Of a stretch of DNA of 33,289 bases, positions 25,843 through 33,289 are shown in pieces; the first letter of the stretch is position 1, and each line of letters opens with the position of its first letter. Where the stretch lies: contig JANXSD010000091.1 of assembly GCA_025352785.1 (NCBI GenBank), positions 1 through 33,289 on the forward strand, read 5' to 3'. The DNA is from Bacteroidota bacterium (GTDB lineage: Bacteria; Bacteroidota; Bacteroidia; AKYH767-A; OLB10). The notes beneath the pieces were generated by a model, which was not told the origin of the DNA, ran no database searches, and worked only from the letters and a program-made list of their open reading frames with translations. A program made the translations under genes and the position numbers.

Positions 25843-26457
25843 ATGCGTATCATTTTCATTGTACTTCTAACTTTATGGATAGCTTTTGGCCTAGTGGTTC
25901 TTAACAATATGGATATCAGGCTATATGCACAGTCAAGGATCATAAATAATGTAGATCACCTTCCTGATTTCGGATATGTTCTTGTACTTGGAGCAGGACG
26001 AAATTATGCTTTTTCTCGTCCTAATTATGCTTTTATTGGACGAATGGATGCCGTTGCAGCAATTTGGAAAAAGCATCCTCAACTACAACTTATTCTTAGT
26101 GGCAAGAGCGATGGTGATTTATACAATGAACCACAGGACATGCTTCGATCATTAAATTTAAGAGGTGTCCCGACTAAAAATTGCCTTTTAGATAGCCATA
26201 GTTATACTACTTTTGAATCCGTTAAAAGATTCCAAAAGACTTTTGGATTTTCTCCTATAATTGTTAGTCAAAAGGCTCATTTAGAAAGAGCTATTTGGAT
26301 GGCAAAAACTTGTGGGATGAATGCTATTGGATTTCAAGCCTATGGCTATCCAGGTGGAACTCCTCGCTGGATTATTTTCAGAGAATATTTAGCACGAATT
26401 AAAGCAAGATTAGTTGTGTGGGGACTTATTAAAAGTAAAGATTTCAATAAAAAATAG
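25843..26457 (+). CDS. SanA/YdcF-like (DUF218) membrane protein
   Basis: This 204-residue protein has one N-terminal transmembrane helix (IIFIVLLTLWIAFGLVVL) and a DUF218 domain facing the periplasm. The family motifs are visible: YVLVLGAGRN, LQLILSGKSDGDLYNEP, LDSHSYTTFESVKRF, and IVSQKAHLERAIWMAKTCGM. In E. coli the relatives SanA and ElyC affect envelope integrity and drug exclusion; the enzymatic activity is not settled. Its stop is 12 bp before the ATG of the nitronate-monooxygenase-like gene, so they are probably cotranscribed. Confidence 0.87.
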   Translation: MRIIFIVLLTLWIAFGLVVLNNMDIRLYAQSRIINNVDHLPDFGYVLVLGAGRNYAFSRPNYAFIGRMDAVAAIWKKHPQLQLILSGKSDGDLYNEPQDMLRSLNLRGVPTKNCLLDSHSYTTFESVKRFQKTFGFSPIIVSQKAHLERAIWMAKTCGMNAIGFQAYGYPGGTPRWIIFREYLARIKARLVVWGLIKSKDFNKK

Positions 26458-26469
26458 TTGATTGAAGAA

Positions 26470-27417
26470 ATGGGAAACAGAATTACAAAATTATTAAACA
26501 TACACTATCCAATTATTCAAGCAGGGATGATTTGGTGCAGCGGTTGGCGACTAGCTTCTGCGGTAAGTAATGCTGGAGGATTAGGACTCATTGGGGCTGG
26601 TTCTATGTATCCTGATGTACTGAGAGATCATATACGTAAATGTAAATCGGCTACTAAAAATCCATTTGGTGTAAACGTTCCACTACTCTATCCAAATATT
26701 GATGAACACATTCAAATAATTATAGAAGAAGGAGTAAAAGTAGTATTCACTTCAGCTGGAAATCCATCTACATGGACAACACATTTAAAGGAAAAAGGAA
26801 TTACCGTTGTACATGTCATTTCGAATACAAAATTTGCAAAAAAATCTGCTGATTCAGGCGTGGATGCAATCGTTGCTGAAGGATTTGAAGCGGGTGGTCA
26901 TAATGGTAGAGAAGAGACAACAACATTATGTTTAATACCTATTATTCGCGAGGCTGTTTCGATACCTTTGATTGCTGCTGGAGGTATTGGCAATGGAAAA
27001 GCAATGCTCGCCTGTTTTGCATTAGGTGCTGAAGGTGTTCAAATAGGTTCTCGATTTGTGACTTCCTCAGAGTCATCAGCGCACGAACATTTTAAACAAC
27101 TTGTTGTTAATAGTAATGAAGGTGATACCACATTAACTTTAAAGCAACTTACTCCGGTTAGAATGATGAAAAATAAATTTTATAAAGAACTTGCGGATGC
27201 GGAAATGCGAGGTGCATCTATAGATGAATTAAAAAATTTATTAGGAAGAGCGCGAGCAAAAAAAGGAATGTTTGAAGGGAATCTTGAGGAAGGTGAACTG
27301 GAAATTGGACAAGTTGCGGCTTCTATTCATGTTATTAAACCAGCAGGAGAAATAGTGAAAGAAATATGGGATGAATTCGTCACAGAAAAGCAAAATCTAA
27401 TTAATCTTATGATCTAA
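26470..27417 (+). CDS. Nitronate monooxygenase / FabK-like FMN oxidoreductase
   Basis: This is a TIM-barrel flavoprotein of the 2-nitropropane dioxygenase family. Visible motifs are YPIIQAGMIWCSGWRLA near the start, SNAGGLGLIG, FGVNVPLL, VFTSAGNP, the FMN-phosphate segments IVAEGFEAGGHNGR and AAGGIGNGKAM, and LGAEGVQIGSRFVTS. Family members oxidise alkyl nitronates, or act as enoyl-ACP reductase II (FabK); the sequence alone does not separate these. The ATG at 26470 (MGNRITKLL) is preferred over a TTG at 26458 that abuts the previous stop codon. At 315 residues it is normal length. It sits between the SanA-like gene and the M16 pair on the same strand. Confidence 0.85.
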   Translation: MGNRITKLLNIHYPIIQAGMIWCSGWRLASAVSNAGGLGLIGAGSMYPDVLRDHIRKCKSATKNPFGVNVPLLYPNIDEHIQIIIEEGVKVVFTSAGNPSTWTTHLKEKGITVVHVISNTKFAKKSADSGVDAIVAEGFEAGGHNGREETTTLCLIPIIREAVSIPLIAAGGIGNGKAMLACFALGAEGVQIGSRFVTSSESSAHEHFKQLVVNSNEGDTTLTLKQLTPVRMMKNKFYKELADAEMRGASIDELKNLLGRARAKKGMFEGNLEEGELEIGQVAASIHVIKPAGEIVKEIWDEFVTEKQNLINLMI

Positions 27418-27478
27418 TATTAAAACATATTCTTGAAAATTAATTATTGATTGAGAAAAAAAATTCTACAAAAAAAAT

Positions 27479-28714
27479 ATGATAAAATTTGATCGATTCA
27501 CCTTATCAAATGGACTAACAGTTATTGTTCACGAAGACAATTCTAGTCCGTTGGTAGCAATGAATATTTTATACAAAGTTGGTGCGCGTGATGAGGATGC
27601 ACACAAGACTGGATTCGCTCATTTATTTGAGCATTTGATGTTTGGAGGATCTATAAACATTTCAAGTTACGATGAGCCTTTACAGATGGCCGGTGGTGAG
27701 AATAATGCATTTACAAATAATGATATTACTAATTATTATTTAACTATTCCATCACAAAATTTAGAGACAGCATTTTGGCTAGAGTCCGATAGAATGTTGA
27801 GCCTTGCCTTCACCGAAAAAAGTTTAGAAGTACAACGTAATGTTGTTGTTGAAGAATTCAAACAACGTTATTTAAATCAACCTTACGGTGATGTATGGTT
27901 AATGTTACGACCACTCGCTTATAAGGTTCATCCTTACCAATGGGCAACAATTGGAAAAGAAATTTCACATATAGAAGATGCTACTTTGCAAGATGTGAAA
28001 AGTTTTTTCAAGAAATGGTATGCCCCTAATAATGCAATACTTACTCTCGTAGGAAACTGTACATTAGAAACAGCAAAACAACTTTGTGAAAAGTGGTTCG
28101 AACCCATTCCGGTATCAAATATTCCTGTTCGCAATTTACCTATTGAGCCTAAACAATCTGAAAAACGAACTGCGGAAATTAATAAGCCAGTTCCTAATTC
28201 AAATATTTATATGGTATGGCATTGTTGTTCACGATTAGATCCTGAGTTTTATGCTACAGATTTATTGTCGGATATTTTAGCGCGTGGAAAATCATCACGA
28301 TTTTATTTAAGGCTAGTAAAAGAACTTAAATTTTTTACCGATATCAGTGCATACATGCTTGGCGATTTAGATAAAAGCCTATTCATGATTGAAGGCAAAC
28401 TAGTGAATGGAATTAGTATGAAAGATGCTGAAGATGCTATATTAAATGAATTAGAAAAAATTAAGCATGATATATCCGAACAAGAATTACAAAAGGTGAA
28501 AAATAAAGTGGAATCATCACTCGTTTTTTCGGAGATGAGTTTAGATTCAAAAGCTTTAAATCTTGCCTATTATGAATTGATTGGTGATGCGAATCTCGTT
28601 AACGAACAAATAACGAAATATCAAGGTATTGGTTCAATAGAAATAATGAATATTGCAAAAGAGATTTTTCATCCAGAGAATTGTTCAGTTCTCTATTATA
28701 ATGCAACAAAATAA
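27479..28714 (+). CDS. M16 family zinc peptidase, catalytic subunit
   Basis: This 411-residue protein of the pitrilysin/processing-peptidase family has an intact inverted zinc motif, HLFEH at residues 48-52, followed by the downstream Glu region VVEEFKQRYLNQPYGDVW that supplies the third ligand. It shows the typical M16 opening FTLSNGLTVIVHED and GARDEDAHKTGFAH, and a second inactive M16 domain in the C-terminal half. I see no obvious signal peptide, so cytoplasmic action is likely. The next gene, 2 bp downstream, encodes a related protein lacking the zinc motif, so the two probably form a heterodimer like mitochondrial processing peptidase. Confidence 0.92.
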   Translation: MIKFDRFTLSNGLTVIVHEDNSSPLVAMNILYKVGARDEDAHKTGFAHLFEHLMFGGSINISSYDEPLQMAGGENNAFTNNDITNYYLTIPSQNLETAFWLESDRMLSLAFTEKSLEVQRNVVVEEFKQRYLNQPYGDVWLMLRPLAYKVHPYQWATIGKEISHIEDATLQDVKSFFKKWYAPNNAILTLVGNCTLETAKQLCEKWFEPIPVSNIPVRNLPIEPKQSEKRTAEINKPVPNSNIYMVWHCCSRLDPEFYATDLLSDILARGKSSRFYLRLVKELKFFTDISAYMLGDLDKSLFMIEGKLVNGISMKDAEDAILNELEKIKHDISEQELQKVKNKVESSLVFSEMSLDSKALNLAYYELIGDANLVNEQITKYQGIGSIEIMNIAKEIFHPENCSVLYYNATK

Positions 28715-28716
28715 AT

Positions 28717-29988
28717 ATGCTAAACAGAACAGAAAGTCCTGCATTAAATCAATCAGCAGATATAAAAATACCCGAAGCGAAAATTATATATATTAATGAT
28801 AATATTCCAGTAATAATTGTTAATGAAGGGACGCAAGAAGTGATGAAAGTAGAATTGGTTTTCTCTGCTGGAAATATCTCTGAAGAAATTCCCATGTTAG
28901 CATCCGCAGCTAGCGAATTGCTTGATGAAGGAACACGAAAACGAAGCTCTGCAGAAATTGCTGAAGCACTCGACAATTACGGCGCTTATTTTCAAACAGA
29001 ATGTGGAAATGATTTCGCATCGGTAAGTCTTTATTCGCTAAGTCGATTCCTGCCAAAAACATTACCAGTACTACTCGAAATCATCAAAGAACCTGCATAT
29101 CCTGAAAAGGAAATTGCAACTTTTTGTGTTCAAGGAAAACAACGATTAGCAGTAAATCAAGAGAAGGTCGACTTTTTAGCAAGGAAACATTTTATCAACT
29201 CTCTTTATGGAAATCAACATCCTTATGGGCATTTTCCATCAGAACAAGATTTTGATACTTTAACTCCGGAAAAATTAATTTCTTTTCACAAGAAAAATTA
29301 TTTGAATGGATTAGTAGCTATTGTGATCGCTGGAAAATTTAATGATGAACAACTTAATTTAGCTATTAATGAAATTAAAAATGCTAGTTTCAAAAAAGGA
29401 AATGTAGAAAAATTAACTATCCCATCCTCACCAGATGCTCTTCAACTACATATTCCCAAAGAAGGTGCAGTACAATCAGCTATTCGAATAGGCAGAAGAT
29501 TATTCAACCGTAAACATCCAGATTATTTTAAGTTTACCATCCTAAATACTATTTTAGGAGGATATTTTGGTTCTCGGTTGATGTCCAACATTCGAGAAGA
29601 CAAAGGTTATACGTATGGCATTGGATCAGGAATTATCCCTCAATTTTTTGACGGCTATTTTTTCATAAGCACCGAAGTGGGTTCGGATGTTTGTTCCGAA
29701 GCAATTAAGGAAATTCATTTTGAATTAAATCGTCTAATTTCTGAAGCCATACCTTCATCTGAGCTCAATTTGGTGAAAAGTTACCTCACTGGTTCTTTCC
29801 AAAGAAGCATCGATGGTCCCTTTTCGCTATCGGATAGATACAAAACGTTGGTATTAAATGGGCTTGAATTAGACCACTACTATGCCTACCTTAACACTCT
29901 CAAAAATGTTACTTCAGAGGAGCTTTTGGAGACCGCTCACCACTACCTAGAAGTTATTCACATGACCCAAGTGATTATTGGACCTTAA
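28717..29988 (+). CDS. M16 family peptidase-like protein, inactive partner
   Basis: This 423-residue M16 homolog aligns with the upstream protein, but the HxxEH site is replaced by SAASELLDEG (about residues 65-74), so it cannot bind catalytic zinc. The substrate-binding features of non-catalytic M16 subunits remain: DKGYTYGIGSG in the C-terminal half with the nearby Arg/Tyr region FQRSIDGPFSLSDRYKTL. It starts 2 bp after its catalytic partner's stop, consistent with coupled translation. This kind of active/inactive pair is known for bacterial M16B enzymes. Confidence 0.92.
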   Translation: MLNRTESPALNQSADIKIPEAKIIYINDNIPVIIVNEGTQEVMKVELVFSAGNISEEIPMLASAASELLDEGTRKRSSAEIAEALDNYGAYFQTECGNDFASVSLYSLSRFLPKTLPVLLEIIKEPAYPEKEIATFCVQGKQRLAVNQEKVDFLARKHFINSLYGNQHPYGHFPSEQDFDTLTPEKLISFHKKNYLNGLVAIVIAGKFNDEQLNLAINEIKNASFKKGNVEKLTIPSSPDALQLHIPKEGAVQSAIRIGRRLFNRKHPDYFKFTILNTILGGYFGSRLMSNIREDKGYTYGIGSGIIPQFFDGYFFISTEVGSDVCSEAIKEIHFELNRLISEAIPSSELNLVKSYLTGSFQRSIDGPFSLSDRYKTLVLNGLELDHYYAYLNTLKNVTSEELLETAHHYLEVIHMTQVIIGP

Positions 29989-29991
29989 GCT

Positions 29992-30023
29992 ATTGTTAAT
30001 TAGTAAGATTCTTTGTAAGTTTG
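29992..30023 (+). promoter_or_regulatory. Promoter of the giant secreted protein
   Basis: ATTG (29992-29995), 20 nt, then TAAGTTTG (30016-30023) fits TTTG-N19-21-TAnnTTTG with one mismatch in the -33 element. The ATG is 21 nt further on at 30045. Confidence 0.45.
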
Positions 30024-30044
30024 GGGCACACACTTTACCACCTT

Positions 30045-33000
30045 ATGAAAAAAATCCTACTAATTGTTTTTCCTCTGATATTCCTCTTTGGAATATTCGA
30101 GGCTTCTGCTAGTCACCTCGAAGGAGGAGAAATAACGTGGACCTGTGCTAAAACTGGACCGAACTTAGGACGTTTTAAATTTCAAGTTAAACTTTATCGA
30201 GATTGTCTTGGCATTCCCGTCGATCCAAACCTTTCAATCATAACTAATGCTCCTGGATGGGGGGGAGGGATCAATGTTAACTTAATCACATTAGCTGATT
30301 TAAGTCCTGTTGGTCCTCCAGGAGGAGGATGTCCTACTTGTGCATCACCAAATCTTTTAAATCCTGTAGCAGTACAGGAAGCCATTTATGAATCGAATTG
30401 GATATTTATTTCAGGGATTCCACCAGTTGCTGGGTGGTACTTTTACTACAATAGTTGTTGTAGAAATTCTGCCATCACTAATTTAAATACAGGTACAATA
30501 GGTACATCGGGAGGAATGACTCTACGAGCTATTATGTATCCATTTAATGCAACCAACACTAATCCTTGTTTCGATAGCAGTCCACTTTTTGCTGAAAGAC
30601 CACAGTTAAGTACTTGTACAAGAAATCCAACATCTTACAGTCATAATGCAGTAGATCCTGAATTAGATTCATTGGTTTACGATTGGGCAAAACCTATTGA
30701 TGGGCCCTATCCCGGAACACCTTTTCAATATTTGGGTTCATACACCTATAATTCCCCAATGCCAGGAACCAATTTGAATCCATTAAATGTTCCAGCAATT
30801 TTAAATACTCAAACCGGTGTTATAGCTTTTACCTCCTACACACCTGGTAATTTTGTAACAGTAACCAAGGTTACAGCATATCATTGCAATGTAAAAGTTG
30901 CGGAAATTTACCGTGAAATTCAAATCGTTTTGCTTGCAAATTGCATTATTTCTGGTTCTGGTGCTGGGGCCGTTTACAATACTCCTCCTGATCTTAATTT
31001 CGTACCTAATACTCATGTTTTAGTAACTCCTTATGGTAGGCAATATATTGACACTGTATTTGCCGGCGATACCATACAATTTGGAGTAATTGCTTCTGAC
31101 TTTGAAGCACAAGCAAATGGCTCTGCACAATCTTTATCTTTTTCTGCCAGCGGTATTGAATTTGGGACAAACTTCAATAATCCAAATAGTGGATGTCCTG
31201 TAACTCCTTGTGCTACGATTGATCGACCCATGCCGCAATTACAGATTGGCGTTGCTGGCGGAATAAATTTCAATTGGGTAACTAATTGTGATCACTTGGG
31301 TAAAACTTTTGGTTGTGCCCGAATCACTTCCGTTTATAATTTCGTGATTAAATGTTTCGACAATTTCTGTCCATCCAATGCAGTAGATTTTAATACCATA
31401 ACTATCGTTGTTAAATCTCCTCCTGCAGTTAATCCACCAATAATGAAATGCGCCTCCGTGCGTACAGATGGTAAGGTAGATTTATCATGGATAAACCCAT
31501 TGGACACTGGACTGCAAGATACTATTAAATATTTTAAGGCATTTTATATTTGGAGAGCACCTTTACGAAATGGTCCCTACACTTTAGTGGATAGTATTTT
31601 TAACCTTGCAACGCTTTCTTATGCTGATATAAATGCTAACGGAAATGCTGGTCCAGTTTATTATTACATGACCACAAGATCTGGCTGTGATATTCAACAA
31701 AGCGGAAGTAGTGATACCATTGCAACGATGTTTCTGACGGTTTCGCAAACAATGCCTTTTCCTGTAGCAAACTTGTCATGGAATCCACAATTTGATCGAG
31801 TAAATTGGGCAAGTACTGAATTTTTAGCCAGTCAGAATTTTATGAAATCCAATAACCGAATATATTTTATTTGGAAAGAAACACCTCCTCGAGGTTCTGG
31901 AAATTGGAATCTTATAGGAACAAGTACTGGTAACTTTTATGTCGACTCTGTTAAAGTTTGTGATGATACCATTAATTATCGTGTAGAATCTTCAGATACC
32001 ACGCTATTACGGAATTGCACCTCTACTTCAAACATTGCTTGGGCTAGGTTAAGAAGTACAAATCCAAAACTCAAAGGTCCATCATTACGATGTGTTAGTG
32101 TTTTACAACCTACTGGTGATGTACAATTAAGTTGGGTGGGAACTGTTGATACTGCAAGTCATTTTGAGCAATATTATATTTATCAATCCACAACATTAGC
32201 GGGGCCTTACACAAAGATTGATTCTATAAAACCTTATGCGCTGAACACCTATACGGATTTAGGTGCGAATGCTAACAATGTCATCAATTATTATTATATA
32301 ACTACAATGGCTGGTTGTGATAAGCCAACATCATTTGAAGATACAGTAGCAACATCCGATACATTGGCAACAATGTTTGTAAATGCGACTCCTTCACTCG
32401 GCTTTGCTACACTCAATTGGAATGCACAACGAATACCTTTAATGGCAACATCTTCGGGTACTTATAAAATTTATAAAAATATTCCACCATCTGCTGCATG
32501 GGCCCTATCAGGAACAAGTTTAACAACTACTTTTAAAGATACCGTTGTATTGTGTGATACAATAATAAGATATCGAGTTGAGATATCGGATGCTTCAGGT
32601 TGTACTTCTGTTTCTTCGATAGACGTTGATCGATTCACTTCATTAGGAGCTATTTTAAATAATCCACAATTAAGTTGCTTAGCAGTTCAAGCAAATGGTA
32701 ATGTTCAACTATCATGGACTAAACCAGCTGATCCAAATAATTTCTTTGCTGGTTATCAAATTTATCATGCTACATCTTTTGCTGGTCCTTATACTTTATC
32801 TGCAACGATAAATGTATATAATACAAATACCTATCTTGATGCATCTGTAAATGCAAATGCAGCTATTCAATACTATTATTTAGTTACATTATCTGGTTGT
32901 ACTAAAATTGCGACTAACGGAGCAACAGGCGATACATTAGCCACAATGTTGCTTACTGCAATTCCATCATTTGGATTTGCTACTCTTAGTTGGAATGCTA

Positions 33001-33289
33001 TGCGTACTCCTAACTTAGCAAGTGTTTCAAGTCTTTACCGTGTAATGCGTCGACCAACAGGAGTGGGAGCCTATACTCAAATTGGAACTACCGCTCTTAA
33101 CACTACCACTTACCAAGATGTAATTAATCAGTGTAATGTTCCTTATGAATACCGTATTGAATTAGATGATAATTTACCATGTACATCCATAAGTTCTGCT
33201 GATAACGATATATTCTCTTCGTTAGGAAATGTGATCGCAAGTCCTACTTTAAGTTGTGTAAGTGTTCAAACAAACGGACAAATTACTCT
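30045..33289 (+). CDS. Giant secreted protein with tandem fibronectin-III-like units (C-terminus beyond right edge)
   Basis: The frame is open from ATG 30045 to the right edge, 1,081 codons with no stop, so it is partial. It begins with a signal peptide (ILLIVFPLIFLFGIFEASA) and then SHLEGGEITWTC, RFKFQVKLYRDC, the usual start of very large Bacteroidota adhesin-like proteins that end in a gliding-motility or T9SS domain. From about residue 470, units of 193-214 residues repeat. Each opens with a CVSV/CASV-type strand plus GxVxLSW and contains YYIYxSTTxAGPYTKID, YYYxxTxxGCD, SDTLATMF and ATLNWN segments, i.e. two fibronectin-III-like folds per unit. Function is probably surface adhesion or matrix; the C-terminal sorting domain is not visible. 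Confidence 0.85.
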   Translation, partial: MKKILLIVFPLIFLFGIFEASASHLEGGEITWTCAKTGPNLGRFKFQVKLYRDCLGIPVDPNLSIITNAPGWGGGINVNLITLADLSPVGPPGGGCPTCASPNLLNPVAVQEAIYESNWIFISGIPPVAGWYFYYNSCCRNSAITNLNTGTIGTSGGMTLRAIMYPFNATNTNPCFDSSPLFAERPQLSTCTRNPTSYSHNAVDPELDSLVYDWAKPIDGPYPGTPFQYLGSYTYNSPMPGTNLNPLNVPAILNTQTGVIAFTSYTPGNFVTVTKVTAYHCNVKVAEIYREIQIVLLANCIISGSGAGAVYNTPPDLNFVPNTHVLVTPYGRQYIDTVFAGDTIQFGVIASDFEAQANGSAQSLSFSASGIEFGTNFNNPNSGCPVTPCATIDRPMPQLQIGVAGGINFNWVTNCDHLGKTFGCARITSVYNFVIKCFDNFCPSNAVDFNTITIVVKSPPAVNPPIMKCASVRTDGKVDLSWINPLDTGLQDTIKYFKAFYIWRAPLRNGPYTLVDSIFNLATLSYADINANGNAGPVYYYMTTRSGCDIQQSGSSDTIATMFLTVSQTMPFPVANLSWNPQFDRVNWASTEFLASQNFMKSNNRIYFIWKETPPRGSGNWNLIGTSTGNFYVDSVKVCDDTINYRVESSDTTLLRNCTSTSNIAWARLRSTNPKLKGPSLRCVSVLQPTGDVQLSWVGTVDTASHFEQYYIYQSTTLAGPYTKIDSIKPYALNTYTDLGANANNVINYYYITTMAGCDKPTSFEDTVATSDTLATMFVNATPSLGFATLNWNAQRIPLMATSSGTYKIYKNIPPSAAWALSGTSLTTTFKDTVVLCDTIIRYRVEISDASGCTSVSSIDVDRFTSLGAILNNPQLSCLAVQANGNVQLSWTKPADPNNFFAGYQIYHATSFAGPYTLSATINVYNTNTYLDASVNANAAIQYYYLVTLSGCTKIATNGATGDTLATMLLTAIPSFGFATLSWNAMRTPNLASVSSLYRVMRRPTGVGAYTQIGTTALNTTTYQDVINQCNVPYEYRIELDDNLPCTSISSADNDIFSSLGNVIASPTLSCVSVQTNGQIT
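31449..33289 (+). repeat. Tandem 580-640 bp coding repeats
   Basis: Unit starts, marked by the Cys codon of the CVSV-like strand, are at 31449, 32091, 32676 and 33255, giving spacings of 642, 585 and 579 bp. The fourth unit runs off the right edge. Copies are diverged in DNA but clear in protein. Confidence 0.7.

Noticed and set aside
30194-31273. Three minus-strand open frames of 63-80 residues
   Set aside because: They are antisense to the giant secreted protein, whose frame is continuous and has clear repeats.
1-33289. tRNA genes, CRISPR arrays, transposases or phage genes
   Set aside because: I looked in the intergenic gaps on both strands and found no cloverleaf-like sequence, no regularly spaced short repeats and no mobile-element proteins.

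Overview
The window is about 33 kb of AT-rich chromosome from a member of the Bacteroidota. Four things support this: Bacteroidota-type promoter elements (TAnnTTTG and a TAnnTTCG variant) next to many start codons; type IX secretion genes (PorQ, a cargo protein with a C-terminal sorting domain, a giant secreted repeat protein); Bacteroidota-specific families (DUF3822, DUF4920); and almost no Shine-Dalgarno sequences. No tRNA, rRNA, CRISPR array, integrase or intact insertion sequence is visible. Most genes are core or housekeeping.

Layout. 1-2.4 kb: a DUF4331 secreted protein cut by the left edge, divergent from a fasciclin-domain protein; both carry the same 12-bp element upstream. 2.5-5.3 kb: a VWA-domain membrane protein divergent from a LolD-type ABC ATPase. 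5.3-6.2 kb: a gene-poor region with dispersed-repeat-like sequence and what looks like the decayed start of an exported protein. 6.2-10.5 kb: a RecD/Dda-like helicase, the DUF3822-rsmD-coaD run, and a convergent BadF/N-acetylglucosamine-kinase-like ATPase. 10.6-17.8 kb: an APC permease, an SPFH-like lipoprotein, a T9SS cargo protein, a long Ala/Lys-rich repeat protein, HMG-CoA lyase and a DUF4920 lipoprotein. 17.9-21.5 kb: pyrD, divergent from a DtxR/MntR-type regulator that overlaps an Nramp transporter fused to a universal-stress domain. 21.6-25.7 kb: smpB, a small membrane protein, PorQ, glyA and a sugar nucleotidyltransferase. 25.8-30.0 kb: a SanA/YdcF-like protein, a nitronate-monooxygenase-like flavoprotein and a pair of M16 peptidases. 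From 30.0 kb to the right edge: a giant secreted protein with tandem fibronectin-III-like units, cut by the edge.

Functional links. The regulator and Nramp-USP genes look like a self-contained Mn/Fe homeostasis operon with a candidate operator between its promoter elements. PorQ would help process or attach T9SS cargo such as the protein at 13.1-14.1 kb and possibly the giant protein at the right edge. The M16 pair looks like one enzyme made of an active and an inactive subunit. I saw no clear novel defence or mobile system. The observations most worth checking are the shared element between DUF4331 and FAS1, the metal-regulator operator, promoters so close to start codons that leaders must be very short, the Nramp-USP fusion, the SPFH lipoprotein and the two repeat proteins.
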